DNA from: Rugamonas sp045984285
GTDB lineage: Bacteria; Pseudomonadota; Gammaproteobacteria; Burkholderiales; Burkholderiaceae_D
Direction of reading: 5' to 3'
DNA length: 64,000 nucleotides
NCBI RefSeq assembly: GCF_045984285.3
Contig: NZ_JBJQIK030000009.1
Span: 62,001 to 126,000 of the forward strand
Positions 7,678 through 16,020 of this stretch are shown piece by piece. The translations under genes were made by a program, and so were the position numbers. Within the stretch, counting starts at the first letter, position 1. Each line of letters opens with the position of its first letter. A model generated the notes under the pieces. That model saw only the letters and a program-made list of their open reading frames with translations, made no database searches and had not been told where the DNA came from.

Positions 7678-8328
7678 ATGGCATGGACTCGTGATGAAAT
7701 GGCCGCGCGCGCAGCGAAAGAACTGCAGGACGGCTTCTATGTAAACCTGGGCATCGGCCTGCCTACGCTGGTGGCCAACTATGTTCCTTCCGATATCGAA
7801 GTGTTCCTGCAGTCCGAAAACGGCCTGCTGGGCATCGGTCCTTTCCCGACCGACGATGAAGTGGATGCAGACCTGATCAACGCCGGCAAGCAGACCGTGA
7901 CGGCGCTGCCGGGCGCCGCCTACTTCAGCTCCGCCGATTCCTTCGGCATGATCCGCGGCGGCAAGATCAACCTCGCCATCCTGGGCGCGATGCAGGTCTC
8001 CGAAAAGGGCGACCTGGCGAACTGGATGATCCCCGGGAAGATGGTGAAGGGCATGGGCGGCGCAATGGACCTGGTGGCCGGCGTGAAGAAGGTGGTGGTG
8101 CTGATGGAGCACGTGGCCACCGCCAAGGACGGCAGCACCTCGCACAAGCTGCTGAAGAAATGCGACCTGCCGCTGACCGGCGTGGGCGTGGTGGACCTGA
8201 TCATCACCGACCTCGGTGTGATGGAAGTGACTGACAAAGGCCTGAAAGTCACCGAGCTGGCGCCGGGTGTAACGAAGGAGCAGATCGCCGCCGCTACCGG
8301 CGTCGAGCTGGATTTCAGCGCACTGTAA
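7678..8328 (+). CDS. scoB: 3-oxoacid CoA-transferase subunit B
   Basis: A 216-residue beta subunit. The catalytic Glu is in the SENGLLG motif, preceded by VNLGIGLPTLVANYV. Further family segments are LNLAILGAMQVSEKGDLANWMIPGK-like and GGAMDLVAGVKKVVVLMEH. Its length is the usual one for separate-subunit enzymes. It is co-transcribed with scoA and ends just before a bidirectional terminator. Confidence 0.96.
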   Translation: MAWTRDEMAARAAKELQDGFYVNLGIGLPTLVANYVPSDIEVFLQSENGLLGIGPFPTDDEVDADLINAGKQTVTALPGAAYFSSADSFGMIRGGKINLAILGAMQVSEKGDLANWMIPGKMVKGMGGAMDLVAGVKKVVVLMEHVATAKDGSTSHKLLKKCDLPLTGVGVVDLIITDLGVMEVTDKGLKVTELAPGVTKEQIAAATGVELDFSAL

Positions 8329-8343
8329 ACTTCGCCGCACCAT

Positions 8344-8374
8344 AAAAAAAGGCACGCTTCGGGCGTGCCTTTTT
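8344..8374. terminator. Bidirectional terminator between scoB and dctA
   Basis: AGGCACGC and GCGTGCCT flank a short TTCGG loop, with a run of A on the left and T on the right. The hairpin can therefore end transcription of scoB (plus) and dctA (minus), whose stops lie 16-17 bp on either side. Confidence 0.85.
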
Positions 8375-8390
8375 GCTTTGCGCCGCAGCC

Positions 8391-9704
8391 TTACTTGGCC
8401 GGCGCATGCTCCACGATTTCCGGCGCGCTGCCGGTAGCCGCTTCCACCGGCGAGGGATGCGCCAGCTCGCGCTGCATCGTTGCCGTATCCAGCTCGCCTT
8501 CCCACTTCGACACCACGATCGCTGCAACGCCATTACCCACGAAGTTGGTCAGCGCACGGCATTCGCTCATGAAGCGGTCGATGCCGAGAATGAGCGCCAT
8601 GCCCGCCACCGGAATGGTCGGCACCACGGCCAGCGTTGCAGCCAGCGTGATAAAGCCGGCGCCGGTAATGCCGGAAGCGCCTTTCGACGTCAGCATGGCC
8701 ACGCCCAGGATGGTGAGTTCCTGCGTCAGCGTGAGGTCGGTATTGGTCGCCTGCGCCACGAACAGCGCCGCCATCGTCATGTAGATATTGGTGCCGTCCA
8801 GGTTGAAGGAGTAGCCCGTCGGTACCACCAGGCCGACCACCGACTTCGGCGCGCCCAGCTTTTCCAGCTTGCGCATCAGCGAAGGCAGGGCGCTTTCGGA
8901 GGACGAGGTGCCCAGCACGATCAGCAGTTCTTCCTTGATATACAGGATGAAGCGGCCGATCGAGAAGCCCGTCGCCTTCGCGATGGTGCCCAGCACGATG
9001 AACACGAACAGGAAGCAGGTCAGGTAGAAAGAGCCCATCAGCTTGGCCAGCGGCAGCAGCGAAGCGATGCCGTATTTGCCGATGGTGAAGGCCATCGCGC
9101 CGAACGCGCCGATCGGGGCCAGCTTCATGATGATGTTGACCATGCCGAAGATGGCCTGGGCCGCATCGTCGATCAGGTTCGTGATCGGCTTGCCGCGCTC
9201 ACCCAGCAGCGACAGCGCAAAGCCGAACAGCACGGAGATCAGCAGCACCTGCAGGATATCGCCCTTGGCGAAAGCATCGACCACGGTATTCGGGATGATG
9301 TTCATCACGAAGTCCACGGTGGACTGGTGCTTGGCCTTCTCGGTGTATTGCGCGATGGCCTTGGTGTCCAGCGTGGCGGGATCGGCGTTGAAACCGGCGC
9401 CCGGCTGCACGATATTGGCCACGAACAGGCCGATCACCAGCGCGAAGGTGGACACCACCTCGAAGTAGAGCAGGGCCTTGCCGCCCACGCGGCCGATTTT
9501 CTTCACGTCCTGCATGCCGGCGATGCCCGACACCACGGTACAGAAGATCACCGGCGCGATGATCATTTTGATGAGTTTGATGAAGCCGTCGCCGAGCGGC
9601 TTCATGGCCACGGCGTCGGTCGGCAGGTAGATGCCGAGCAGGACGCCGAGCGCAATCGCGAACAGCACCTGCACGTACAGGATTTTGTAGAAGGGTTTTT
9701 TCAT
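8391..9704 (-). CDS. dctA: C4-dicarboxylate transporter DctA
   Basis: A 437-residue sodium/proton-coupled symporter of the DAACS family that imports succinate, fumarate and malate. It shows KPFYKILYVQVLFAI at the start, many hydrophobic helices, the serine-rich re-entrant loop LGTSSSESALPSLM and the NLDGTNIYM motif of the cation/substrate site. The ATG at 9704 is chosen because family similarity begins at MKKPFYK; GGAGA lies upstream. The gene lies downstream of the 3-hydroxybutyrate dehydrogenase gene on the same strand. A 127-bp gap holding a palindrome separates them, suggesting its own promoter. Confidence 0.96.
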   Translation of the reverse strand: MKKPFYKILYVQVLFAIALGVLLGIYLPTDAVAMKPLGDGFIKLIKMIIAPVIFCTVVSGIAGMQDVKKIGRVGGKALLYFEVVSTFALVIGLFVANIVQPGAGFNADPATLDTKAIAQYTEKAKHQSTVDFVMNIIPNTVVDAFAKGDILQVLLISVLFGFALSLLGERGKPITNLIDDAAQAIFGMVNIIMKLAPIGAFGAMAFTIGKYGIASLLPLAKLMGSFYLTCFLFVFIVLGTIAKATGFSIGRFILYIKEELLIVLGTSSSESALPSLMRKLEKLGAPKSVVGLVVPTGYSFNLDGTNIYMTMAALFVAQATNTDLTLTQELTILGVAMLTSKGASGITGAGFITLAATLAVVPTIPVAGMALILGIDRFMSECRALTNFVGNGVAAIVVSKWEGELDTATMQRELAHPSPVEAATGSAPEIVEHAPAK

Positions 9705-9770
9705 GATGCGGTCTCCACTTTTGATGACCGCATCATGCGCGGCGATGAGAGATATCGCCATTGTGAATAT

Positions 9771-9796
9771 CCGCATTGTGGTTAACCGCAATGCGG
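9771..9796. promoter_or_regulatory. 26-bp near-perfect palindrome upstream of dctA, candidate operator
   Basis: CCGCATTG and CAATGCGG flank a T, the inner palindrome GGTTAACC, and a G; the single T/G pair is the only mismatch. It lies 67 bp before the dctA start. Partial repeats of the arm (CACAATGGC, CCGCATAGT-like) lie on both sides, so more than one dimer could bind. Confidence 0.6.
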
Positions 9797-9831
9797 AAAA
9801 CCACTATGCGTTACTACTTATGCCATAAGGC

Positions 9832-10626
9832 TTATTGCGCCACCCAGCCGCCGTCCACATTCCACGCCACGCCGCGTACCTGTTTGGCCGCGTCGCTGCA
9901 CAGGAAGACGGCCAGGCCGCCCAGTTCTTCCGGCGTCACGAAGTCGCCGGATGGCTGTTTGTCGGCCAGCAGCGCGTGCTTGGCCTGCTCATTGCTCAGC
10001 CCATCCTTTTCCGCGCGCGCGTCGACCTGCTTCTGCACCAGCGGCGTCAGCACGAAGCCGGGGCAGATGGCGTTCACGGTGACGCCGGTGGTCGCCGTTT
10101 CCAGCGCGCTCACCTTGGTCAGGCCCACGATGCCATGCTTGGCCGCGACATAGGCCGACTTGCCCGCCGAGCCGACCAGGCCATGGGCGGAAGCGATATT
10201 GATGATGCGGCCCCAGTTTTTCTTCTTCATGCCCGGCAGCGCGAGGCGGGAGGTGTGGAAGGCGGAGGTCAGGTTGATGGCGATGATCGCGTCCCATTTC
10301 TCGACCGGGAACTCGTCCACGTTCGCCACGTGCTGGATGCCGGCATTATTGATGAGCACATCGGTGCCGCCGAATTTCTCGTCGATGAACTTCATCATTG
10401 CTTCGATTTCAGCCGGCTTGCTCATGTCCGCGCCGTGATAGGCGGTCTGGATGCCGAATTCCTTTGCCACATCGGCCTGCAGCTGTTCGATTTCCTTTGC
10501 ATCGCCGAAGCCGTTGAAAACGATATTGGCGCCCTCGGCCGCGAGGCAGCGCGCAATGCCCAGGCCGATGCCGGAAGTCGACCCCGTTACCAGCGCGGTT
10601 TTGCCTCGTAAGTTAGTGCTCGTCAT
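9832..10626 (-). CDS. bdhA: 3-hydroxybutyrate dehydrogenase
   Basis: A 264-residue SDR that oxidises D-3-hydroxybutyrate to acetoacetate with NAD+. It has TGSTSGIGLGIA, NNAGIQHVANVDEFP (the IQHV segment is characteristic of this enzyme), IINIASAHGLVGS, YVAAKHG (YxxxK) and VNAICPGFVLTPLVQKQ, ending GWVAQ. With scoAB nearby it forms the standard route from 3-hydroxybutyrate to acetoacetyl-CoA. The window also holds an extracellular polyhydroxybutyrate depolymerase that would supply the substrate. Confidence 0.96.
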   Translation of the reverse strand: MTSTNLRGKTALVTGSTSGIGLGIARCLAAEGANIVFNGFGDAKEIEQLQADVAKEFGIQTAYHGADMSKPAEIEAMMKFIDEKFGGTDVLINNAGIQHVANVDEFPVEKWDAIIAINLTSAFHTSRLALPGMKKKNWGRIINIASAHGLVGSAGKSAYVAAKHGIVGLTKVSALETATTGVTVNAICPGFVLTPLVQKQVDARAEKDGLSNEQAKHALLADKQPSGDFVTPEELGGLAVFLCSDAAKQVRGVAWNVDGGWVAQ

Positions 10627-10720
10627 CTCATCCTCTGTGGTAAAAGTAAGCTTGTTAGGATTCTAAATCCAATGCACGTTAAAATGTAGCCCGAAAAGCA
10701 AATGGCAGAGGGACCAGGCG

Positions 10721-11602
10721 ATGGCCGAAGCGAAAATAAAATCCGTTCAATGCCTGTCGATGGCAGGCCTGCACCACATGGCGTACAAGGAGTGGGGCGA
10801 TGCTTCCAATCCGGACGTACTGGTGTGCGTGCATGGCGTGACCCGCGTTTCGGACGATTTCGATGCTCTCGCACAGTCATTGTGCAAGGATTACCGTATC
10901 GTTTGTCCCGATGTTGTGGGCCGCGGCCGTTCGGGCAAGCTGCACAACCCGGACCTGTACCGCATTCCGCAATACGTCAGCGATATGGTGACTTTGCTGG
11001 CGCGTGTGCTGGCCGATGGCGAAAAGCAGACCGTGTCCTGGTTCGGCACCTCGATGGGGGGGCTGATCGGCATGGGCCTGGCCTCGCTGCCGGACTCGCC
11101 GGTTGAACGCCTGATACTGAACGATATCGGTCCGTCGCTGGATGGCGTGGCATTGCGCCGCATCGGCGACTACCTGAGCCAGGAGCTGCGCTTCCCCAGT
11201 TTCGAGGCCGGCGCGCAGTGGGTGCGCGAAGTCTCTAAGCCCTTCGGCGAGCATACGGACGCCGAATGGCACAAGCTGGCCGCCGACGTTCTGCGCCAGG
11301 ACAAGGACGGCCAATGGAGCCGCCATTATGATATGGGGTTGGCACATCCCTTCCGCAGCATCACCCCGGAATCCGCGGAACGCGACCAGGCCATGCTGTG
11401 GGCCGCATACGATGCGATCCGCTGCCCGACCCTGCTGGTGCGCGGCGAGCATTCAGACCTGCTCTCGCGCGAGACTGCACTGGCCATGACCCAGCGCGGG
11501 CCGAAAGCCAGGCTGGTCGAAATTCCGGGCGTCGGCCATGCGCCGACGTTCATGCACGATAACCAGATCGCCATTGCGCGCGATTTTTTGTTGAACCAGT
11601 AA
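10721..11602 (+). CDS. Alpha/beta hydrolase
   Basis: A 293-residue alpha/beta-hydrolase-fold enzyme. The oxyanion segment is VCVHGVTR, the nucleophile elbow GTSMGG, the acid is probably in LLVRGEHSDLL, and the catalytic His is in GVGHAPTF. There is no signal peptide, so it is cytoplasmic. It is divergent from bdhA and followed after 13 bp by the ridA-like gene, probably in one operon. The substrate is not evident; an intracellular ester or hydroxyalkanoate oligomer is a guess from context only. Confidence 0.85.
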   Translation: MAEAKIKSVQCLSMAGLHHMAYKEWGDASNPDVLVCVHGVTRVSDDFDALAQSLCKDYRIVCPDVVGRGRSGKLHNPDLYRIPQYVSDMVTLLARVLADGEKQTVSWFGTSMGGLIGMGLASLPDSPVERLILNDIGPSLDGVALRRIGDYLSQELRFPSFEAGAQWVREVSKPFGEHTDAEWHKLAADVLRQDKDGQWSRHYDMGLAHPFRSITPESAERDQAMLWAAYDAIRCPTLLVRGEHSDLLSRETALAMTQRGPKARLVEIPGVGHAPTFMHDNQIAIARDFLLNQ

Positions 11603-11615
11603 AGAAGAGAAGAAT

Positions 11616-11966
11616 ATGGAAATCAAACGACTGCACGTGGGCAAACGCCTGTCCGAAGTGGCAATCCACAACAGCACCGTCTACCTGGCCGGCCAGATCG
11701 CTGAAAACACCAGCGTCGGCATCCAGGAACAGATGACGGAAGTGCTGGGCCATGTGGACCGCCTGCTGGCCGAAGCCGGCAGCGACAAGACTTGCATCCT
11801 GTCGACCCAGATCTATATCTCGGACATGGCCAATTTCGCCGGCATGAACGAAGTGTGGGACGCATGGGTTGCCAACGGCCACACGCCGCCGCGCGCGACG
11901 GTGGAAGCCAAGCTGGCCAATCCGGCCTGCCTCGTTGAAGTGGTTGTGGTGGCAGCACAGCGTTAA
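11616..11966 (+). CDS. RidA family enamine/imine deaminase
   Basis: A 116-residue YjgF/YER057c/UK114 family protein. It has VYLAGQIAENTSVGIQEQ near the N-terminus and the C-terminal CLVEVVVVAAQR strand. In RidA proper the catalytic Arg is in an RA-VEV context; here ATVEAKLANPACLVEV lines up with that region. RidA relieves damage from reactive 2-aminoacrylate released by PLP enzymes. This member could instead be one of the shorter Rid subfamilies. It lies between the hydrolase and relA, 29 bp before the latter. Confidence 0.85.
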   Translation: MEIKRLHVGKRLSEVAIHNSTVYLAGQIAENTSVGIQEQMTEVLGHVDRLLAEAGSDKTCILSTQIYISDMANFAGMNEVWDAWVANGHTPPRATVEAKLANPACLVEVVVVAAQR

Positions 11967-11995
11967 GGTTCGGTTTTTAGTTGTAAAGGTTTCGT

Positions 11996-14242
11996 ATGGT
12001 TTCAACTGCAGCATTGAACAGCGCTACGTCGGAGCTGCTGGTACAAGGACTTTCAGCCGACGAGGCCCTGCGCATGCAGGGCGCGCTCGATGCAGCGCAC
12101 GAAGCCTATGCAGGCAAGACCGCGAGCAGCGGCCAGCCTGCATTTGAATTTGCCATCGGTGTGGCCAGCACGCTGGCCTACCTGCGCACCGATGTGGAAA
12201 CGCGCATTGCGGGCCTGATGTTCGAGCTCACCGTGCTCGAACCGGCGCAGGCGCCGTTCATCGAACAGCGCTTCGGCAAGGAAGTCGACGACCTGGTATG
12301 CGGCGTGCGCCAGCTGATCCGCCTGCGCGAACTCACCCAGTCCTCGGCCAATGCCGACACGCGCGGCAAGAACGCGGCGCAGCAGGCCGTCGCCCAGCTG
12401 GAAACCCTGCGCAAGATGCTGCTGGCCATGGCCTCGGACATGCGCGTGGTGCTGGTGCGCCTGGCGTCCTGCTGCACCACCTTGCGCTACTTCGCGGACA
12501 CCAAGCTGTTCAACGAGATGACGCATGCCTACGGCCGCGAAACGCTGGACCTCTACGCGCCGCTGGCCAACCGCCTCGGTATCTGGCAGATCAAATGGGA
12601 GCTGGAAGACCTGTCCTTCCGCATGATCGAGCCGGAGAACTACAAGCGCATCGCCAAGATGCTGGAAGAGAAGCGCATGATGCGCGAGAGCTTCGTCACC
12701 TCGTCCATCGAGCGTCTGCAGTCCGAGCTGGCTTCCGCCGGCATTGCGGCCGAAGTGTTCGGGCGTCCGAAGCACATCTACAGCATCTGGAACAAGATGA
12801 AGGGCAAGGAGCTCGACTTCACCGAGCTGTATGACGTGCGCGCCTTCCGCGTCATCGTCAAGGACGTGAAGACCTGCTACACGGTGCTCGGCGTGGTCCA
12901 CAACATCTGGACCCCGATCCCGAAAGAATTCGACGACTACATTTCGCGTCCCAAGCCGAACGGCTACCAGTCGCTGCACACGGTGGTGACGGCGGACGAC
13001 GGCCGCCCGCTGGAAGTGCAGATCCGCACCCAGGAAATGCACAACTTCGCCGAATACGGCGTGGCTGCGCACTGGCGCTACAAGGAAGAGGGCGGCTCGG
13101 ACTTCAAGGGCCAGAAATACGACGAGAAGATCGCCTGGCTGCGCCAGCTGCTGGCCTGGAAGACCGACGTGGCCGATGCCGTGGTGGACCAGGAAGACGT
13201 GCAGCGCGAATGGGTGGAAAAGCTCAAGTCCGCCTCGCTGGACGACCGCATCTTCGTGCTGACGCCGCAGGCCCGCGTGCTGGAACTGCCGGTCGGCGCC
13301 ACCCCGATCGACTTCGCCTACCACCTGCACAGCGATGTCGGCCATCGCTGCCGCGGCGCGCGCGTGGACGGCGTGATGGTGCCCCTGAACACGCGCCTGA
13401 AGAGCGGCCAGACCTGCGAGATCATCACCGCCAAGGGCGCGCCCGGCACGGTAGGCCCGTCGCGCGACTGGCTGAGTGCCGAATACACGGTCAGCAACCG
13501 CACGCGCGCCAAGGTGCGCGCCTGGTTCAACGCCATCGACATGCAGGAAACGCTGGCGCACGGCCGCGCGCTGGTGGAAAAATCGCTGCAGCGAGAAGGC
13601 AAGACGGCCGTCAACCTTGAATCGCTGGCGCAGAAGCTGGGCTTCTCGAAAGTGGACGACCTGTTCTCCGCCGTGGGCAAGGACGAATTCAGCCTGCGCC
13701 ACGTAGAGCAGGCGCTGCACGATCCGGTGGAAGTAGTGGAGCCGGAAGATGCAGTGGTGCTCAACAAGAGCCGCGCGTCGAGCACGGAACAGGGCGCCAA
13801 GTCGGGTGTGCTGGTGGTGGGCACCGACGGCCTGATGACGCAGCTCGCGCGCTGCTGCAAGCCCGCGCCGCCGGACCCGATTGTGGGTTTCGTCACGCGC
13901 GGCAAGGGCGTATCGATCCACCGCCTGAGCTGCAAGAATTTTGCCGAAATGCGCGCCAAGGCGCCGGAGCGGGTGATTGTGACGGAGTGGGGCAACACGC
14001 GTACCGACACGGTGTTCCCGGTCGACATGTTCGTGCTGGCGGGCGACCGCCAGGGCCTGCTGCGCGACATCTCCGAGGTCTTCTCGCGCGAGAAGATCAA
14101 TGTGATCGGCGTGAACACGCAAAGCGCGAAAGGCCAGGCGCGCATGACCTTCACGGCGGAAATCGGCTCCACCAGCCAGTTGCAGAAGGCCCTGTCCGCC
14201 ATCTCCGAAGTCAGCGGCGTCCTCGAAGCCCGCCGCGCCTAA
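11996..14242 (+). CDS. relA: GTP pyrophosphokinase RelA
   Basis: A 748-residue long RSH protein that makes (p)ppGpp on stalled ribosomes. Order: N-terminal pseudo-hydrolase domain (about 30-190), in which the HH and HD metal ligands are missing (AYLRTDVETRIAGLMFEL); synthetase domain (about 230-360) with RPKHIYSIWNKM, YDVRAFRV and PKPNGYQSLHT; TGS domain with DRIFVLTPQARVLELP and ATPIDFAYHLH; a zinc-finger/helical part with ARCCKPAPPDPIVGF; and a C-terminal ACT domain. The lost hydrolase residues together with the intact synthetase favour RelA over bifunctional SpoT. Confidence 0.92.
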   Translation: MVSTAALNSATSELLVQGLSADEALRMQGALDAAHEAYAGKTASSGQPAFEFAIGVASTLAYLRTDVETRIAGLMFELTVLEPAQAPFIEQRFGKEVDDLVCGVRQLIRLRELTQSSANADTRGKNAAQQAVAQLETLRKMLLAMASDMRVVLVRLASCCTTLRYFADTKLFNEMTHAYGRETLDLYAPLANRLGIWQIKWELEDLSFRMIEPENYKRIAKMLEEKRMMRESFVTSSIERLQSELASAGIAAEVFGRPKHIYSIWNKMKGKELDFTELYDVRAFRVIVKDVKTCYTVLGVVHNIWTPIPKEFDDYISRPKPNGYQSLHTVVTADDGRPLEVQIRTQEMHNFAEYGVAAHWRYKEEGGSDFKGQKYDEKIAWLRQLLAWKTDVADAVVDQEDVQREWVEKLKSASLDDRIFVLTPQARVLELPVGATPIDFAYHLHSDVGHRCRGARVDGVMVPLNTRLKSGQTCEIITAKGAPGTVGPSRDWLSAEYTVSNRTRAKVRAWFNAIDMQETLAHGRALVEKSLQREGKTAVNLESLAQKLGFSKVDDLFSAVGKDEFSLRHVEQALHDPVEVVEPEDAVVLNKSRASSTEQGAKSGVLVVGTDGLMTQLARCCKPAPPDPIVGFVTRGKGVSIHRLSCKNFAEMRAKAPERVIVTEWGNTRTDTVFPVDMFVLAGDRQGLLRDISEVFSREKINVIGVNTQSAKGQARMTFTAEIGSTSQLQKALSAISEVSGVLEARRA

Positions 14243-14243
14243 T

Positions 14244-14290
14244 AATTGGGGACAGACCCGGATTATTTAAATCCGGGTCTGTCCCCAATT
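14244..14290. repeat. Dispersed palindrome, family A copy 1 (TTGGGGACAGACCCGGAT)
   Basis: Two perfect 21-bp arms (14244-14264 and 14270-14290) around a 5-nt loop. The element starts 2 bp after the relA stop and ends 12 bp before the convergent cation-efflux gene stop. A second copy is at 63442-63497. It can form a very stable hairpin on either transcript and may act as a terminator for both genes. Confidence 0.85.
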
Positions 14291-14301
14291 TCTGAGCAAT
14301 A

Positions 14302-15219
14302 TTACTGCGGAGCACCTTGCCGGCCTGCGACCTCGGCCTGCAGCGTAATGTGATCGATGCCATGCTTATCGCGCAGCATCGTCCTGATGGCCTTCAGCGT
14401 GCGCGGCCAGGCCTGCAGGTCCGGCACTTCCACATGCCCGATCAATGCAGGCTCGCCCGGCGACATGTCCCACACGTGGAGATCATGGACCGACACCACA
14501 CCCTCCACAGCTTCGAGATCCGCCCCCAGCTGCGCGTAATCGATATGCGAAGGCACCCCTTCCATCAGATGGTGGCTCGATTCGCGCAAAATGCCGATGG
14601 TGGACTTCAGGATCAGCAGCGACACCAGCACCGACAGCAGCGGGTCGATCTGCATCCACCCGGTGTACCAGATCACCGCACCCGCCACCAAAGCCGCCAC
14701 GGACCCCAGCATATCGCCCAGCACATGAATAAACGCCGCGCGCGTATTCATGCTGTCGCGGTCCTTGGAGAGCACCCAGGCCACCAGCACGTTCACACCC
14801 AGCCCGATCGCCGCCACGATAAACACCATCTCGCCCTGCACCGCCTGCGGATGCGAAAAACGGTGCGCCGCCTCGAACACAATCCAGCCCACCACGAACA
14901 GCATGGCGATGCCGTTGATAAAGGCCGCCAGCGCCTCGGCGCGTCCGTAGCCGAAGGAATAGCGGGAGGAGGGCGGACGCTTCGCGATAAACTGGGCCAA
15001 CAGCGCCAGGCCGAGTGACGCGGCATCCGTCACCATATGCCCCGCATCGGAAATCAGCGCCAGCGAATTCGAAAGAAAGCCTGCAACCACCTCAACGCCG
15101 GCGAAGCCGAGCGTCAGCCCCAGCGCCCAGGCCAGGATTTTCAGCGAGCGGTCGGCGCGGTAGTGCTGGTGCCGCGCATCGCCCTTCAGGTGCGCATGCA
15201 GGTGTGCTGCATCATTCAT
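14302..15219 (-). CDS. Cation diffusion facilitator family transporter
   Basis: A 305-residue CDF metal efflux protein, probably Zn2+ or Co2+. The His-rich N-terminus (HLHAHLKGDARHQH) precedes six membrane helices. Two HxxxD metal-site motifs are visible, in DAGHMVTDA (helix 2) and FIHVLGD (helix 5). The cytoplasmic tail (about 215-300) has the ferredoxin-like CDF domain with VHDLHVWDMSPGEPALIGHV. The ATG at 15219 overlaps the upstream stop as ATGA, so translation is probably coupled; a TTG five codons earlier is less likely. Confidence 0.93.
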   Translation of the reverse strand: MNDAAHLHAHLKGDARHQHYRADRSLKILAWALGLTLGFAGVEVVAGFLSNSLALISDAGHMVTDAASLGLALLAQFIAKRPPSSRYSFGYGRAEALAAFINGIAMLFVVGWIVFEAAHRFSHPQAVQGEMVFIVAAIGLGVNVLVAWVLSKDRDSMNTRAAFIHVLGDMLGSVAALVAGAVIWYTGWMQIDPLLSVLVSLLILKSTIGILRESSHHLMEGVPSHIDYAQLGADLEAVEGVVSVHDLHVWDMSPGEPALIGHVEVPDLQAWPRTLKAIRTMLRDKHGIDHITLQAEVAGRQGAPQ

Positions 15220-15662
15220 GGATAAGCCCCGCAAAAAATCACATACCCGTCCACCTTCCTGAACCAGGTCATCTTCAGCCGCACCTGGTCCGTGCCGAGA
15301 TAAGGGCGCTTGTAGCGGATTGGTCCCGTTTCGCCGCGCTGTGCGCGCTGCAGCAGTTCGCGCATCACATAGCGGTCGTCGGCATCGCGCCAGTTGGCCA
15401 CGTTTTGCCCGATCATATGCGGCAGGGCGCCATGCGCGCGCACCACGCCGCTCTGGTCGAGCACCACAATGTAGAGGTCGCGATAGGTAAAGGAGCCTTG
15501 TGGATTGCTGAATTCGGTCAGCGCCCGCGCCGGCCCGGCCGTGCGCATCATGGCCGCCGCCTTTTCCACCAGCTGCTGCGCTTCCTCCACCGTGCCGCGT
15601 TCCGCGGCCTGTACCCAGGCGGCGGACAGGCTGATAAACAGTGTAAGAAGGAATCTTTTCAT
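15216..15662 (-). CDS. Secreted single-Cache-domain protein
   Basis: A 148-residue protein with a signal peptide (MKRFLLTLFISLSAAWVQA) and a small Cache-type sensor fold. The fold is visible as FSNPQGSFTYRDLYIVVLD, GVVRAHGALPHMIGQNVANWRDADDRY and a C-terminal strand KVDGYVIFCGAYP. Such stand-alone periplasmic Cache proteins bind small ligands. The stop overlaps the start of the cation-efflux gene, so the two should be co-translated. A link to metal sensing is inferred from that coupling only. Confidence 0.8.
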   Translation of the reverse strand: MKRFLLTLFISLSAAWVQAAERGTVEEAQQLVEKAAAMMRTAGPARALTEFSNPQGSFTYRDLYIVVLDQSGVVRAHGALPHMIGQNVANWRDADDRYVMRELLQRAQRGETGPIRYKRPYLGTDQVRLKMTWFRKVDGYVIFCGAYP

Positions 15663-15754
15663 GGGGCGCTCAATATAGCACGAGGGGCAACACCGCGTTC
15701 CCTCTGAAAAAGCCCTTGTTTTTATTTCCCGGCCTCTCTATAATGCTGGCCATC

Positions 15755-15831
15755 GGGCGGTTAGTTCAGCTGGTTAGAATACTTGGTCGACATCCAAGGG
15801 GTCGCAGATTCGAATTCTGCACCGCCCACCA
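15755..15831 (+). tRNA. tRNA-Val (anticodon GAC), CCA encoded
   Basis: A 77-base cloverleaf. The acceptor is GGGCGGT / ACCGCCC with discriminator A and encoded CCA. The D arm is GTTC...GAAT with AGCTGGTTA, the anticodon stem CTTGG / CCAAG, the variable loop GGGTC and the T arm GCAGA-TTCGAAT-TCTGC. The loop TCGACAT puts GAC at 34-36, which reads GUC/GUU valine codons. The base before the anticodon (position 33) is C, where U is nearly universal. tRNA-Asp(GTC) was considered, but the discriminator is A rather than G and the register places GAC in the middle. Confidence 0.9.
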
Positions 15832-15943
15832 GAACACACAGTAAGAGCGAGAAAGGCAAATCCGGTTATGACACCGCGAACTACCAGCTTGGTTAGTGAG
15901 TGACGCTAGTCGATCGGCTTTCTTTTGCTTGTCAATATTGAAG

Positions 15944-15971
15944 AAAAACGCGGCTAGTCCGCGTTTTTTTT
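15944..15971 (+). terminator. Intrinsic terminator between tRNA-Val and thrS
   Basis: ACGCGG / CCGCGT stem with a 5-nt loop, followed by eight T residues. It ends tRNA transcription and leaves about 50 bp before thrS. If thrS has a promoter upstream of it, the hairpin could also act as a leader attenuator, but no alternative fold is evident. Confidence 0.75.
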
Positions 15972-16020
15972 CGTCCGCAGTTTTCAGCGCAGTATCCGCA
16001 GCACCCAATTGGAGATCATG

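Noticed and set aside
15755..15831. tRNA-Asp(GTC) assignment
   Set aside because: GTC would have to be one base earlier in the loop (GTCGAC); stem pairing fixes GAC at 34-36 and the discriminator is A, as in tRNA-Val.
15766..16008. 80-residue minus-strand frame across the tRNA gene
   Set aside because: Overlaps the tRNA and its terminator, with no similarity or ribosome site.
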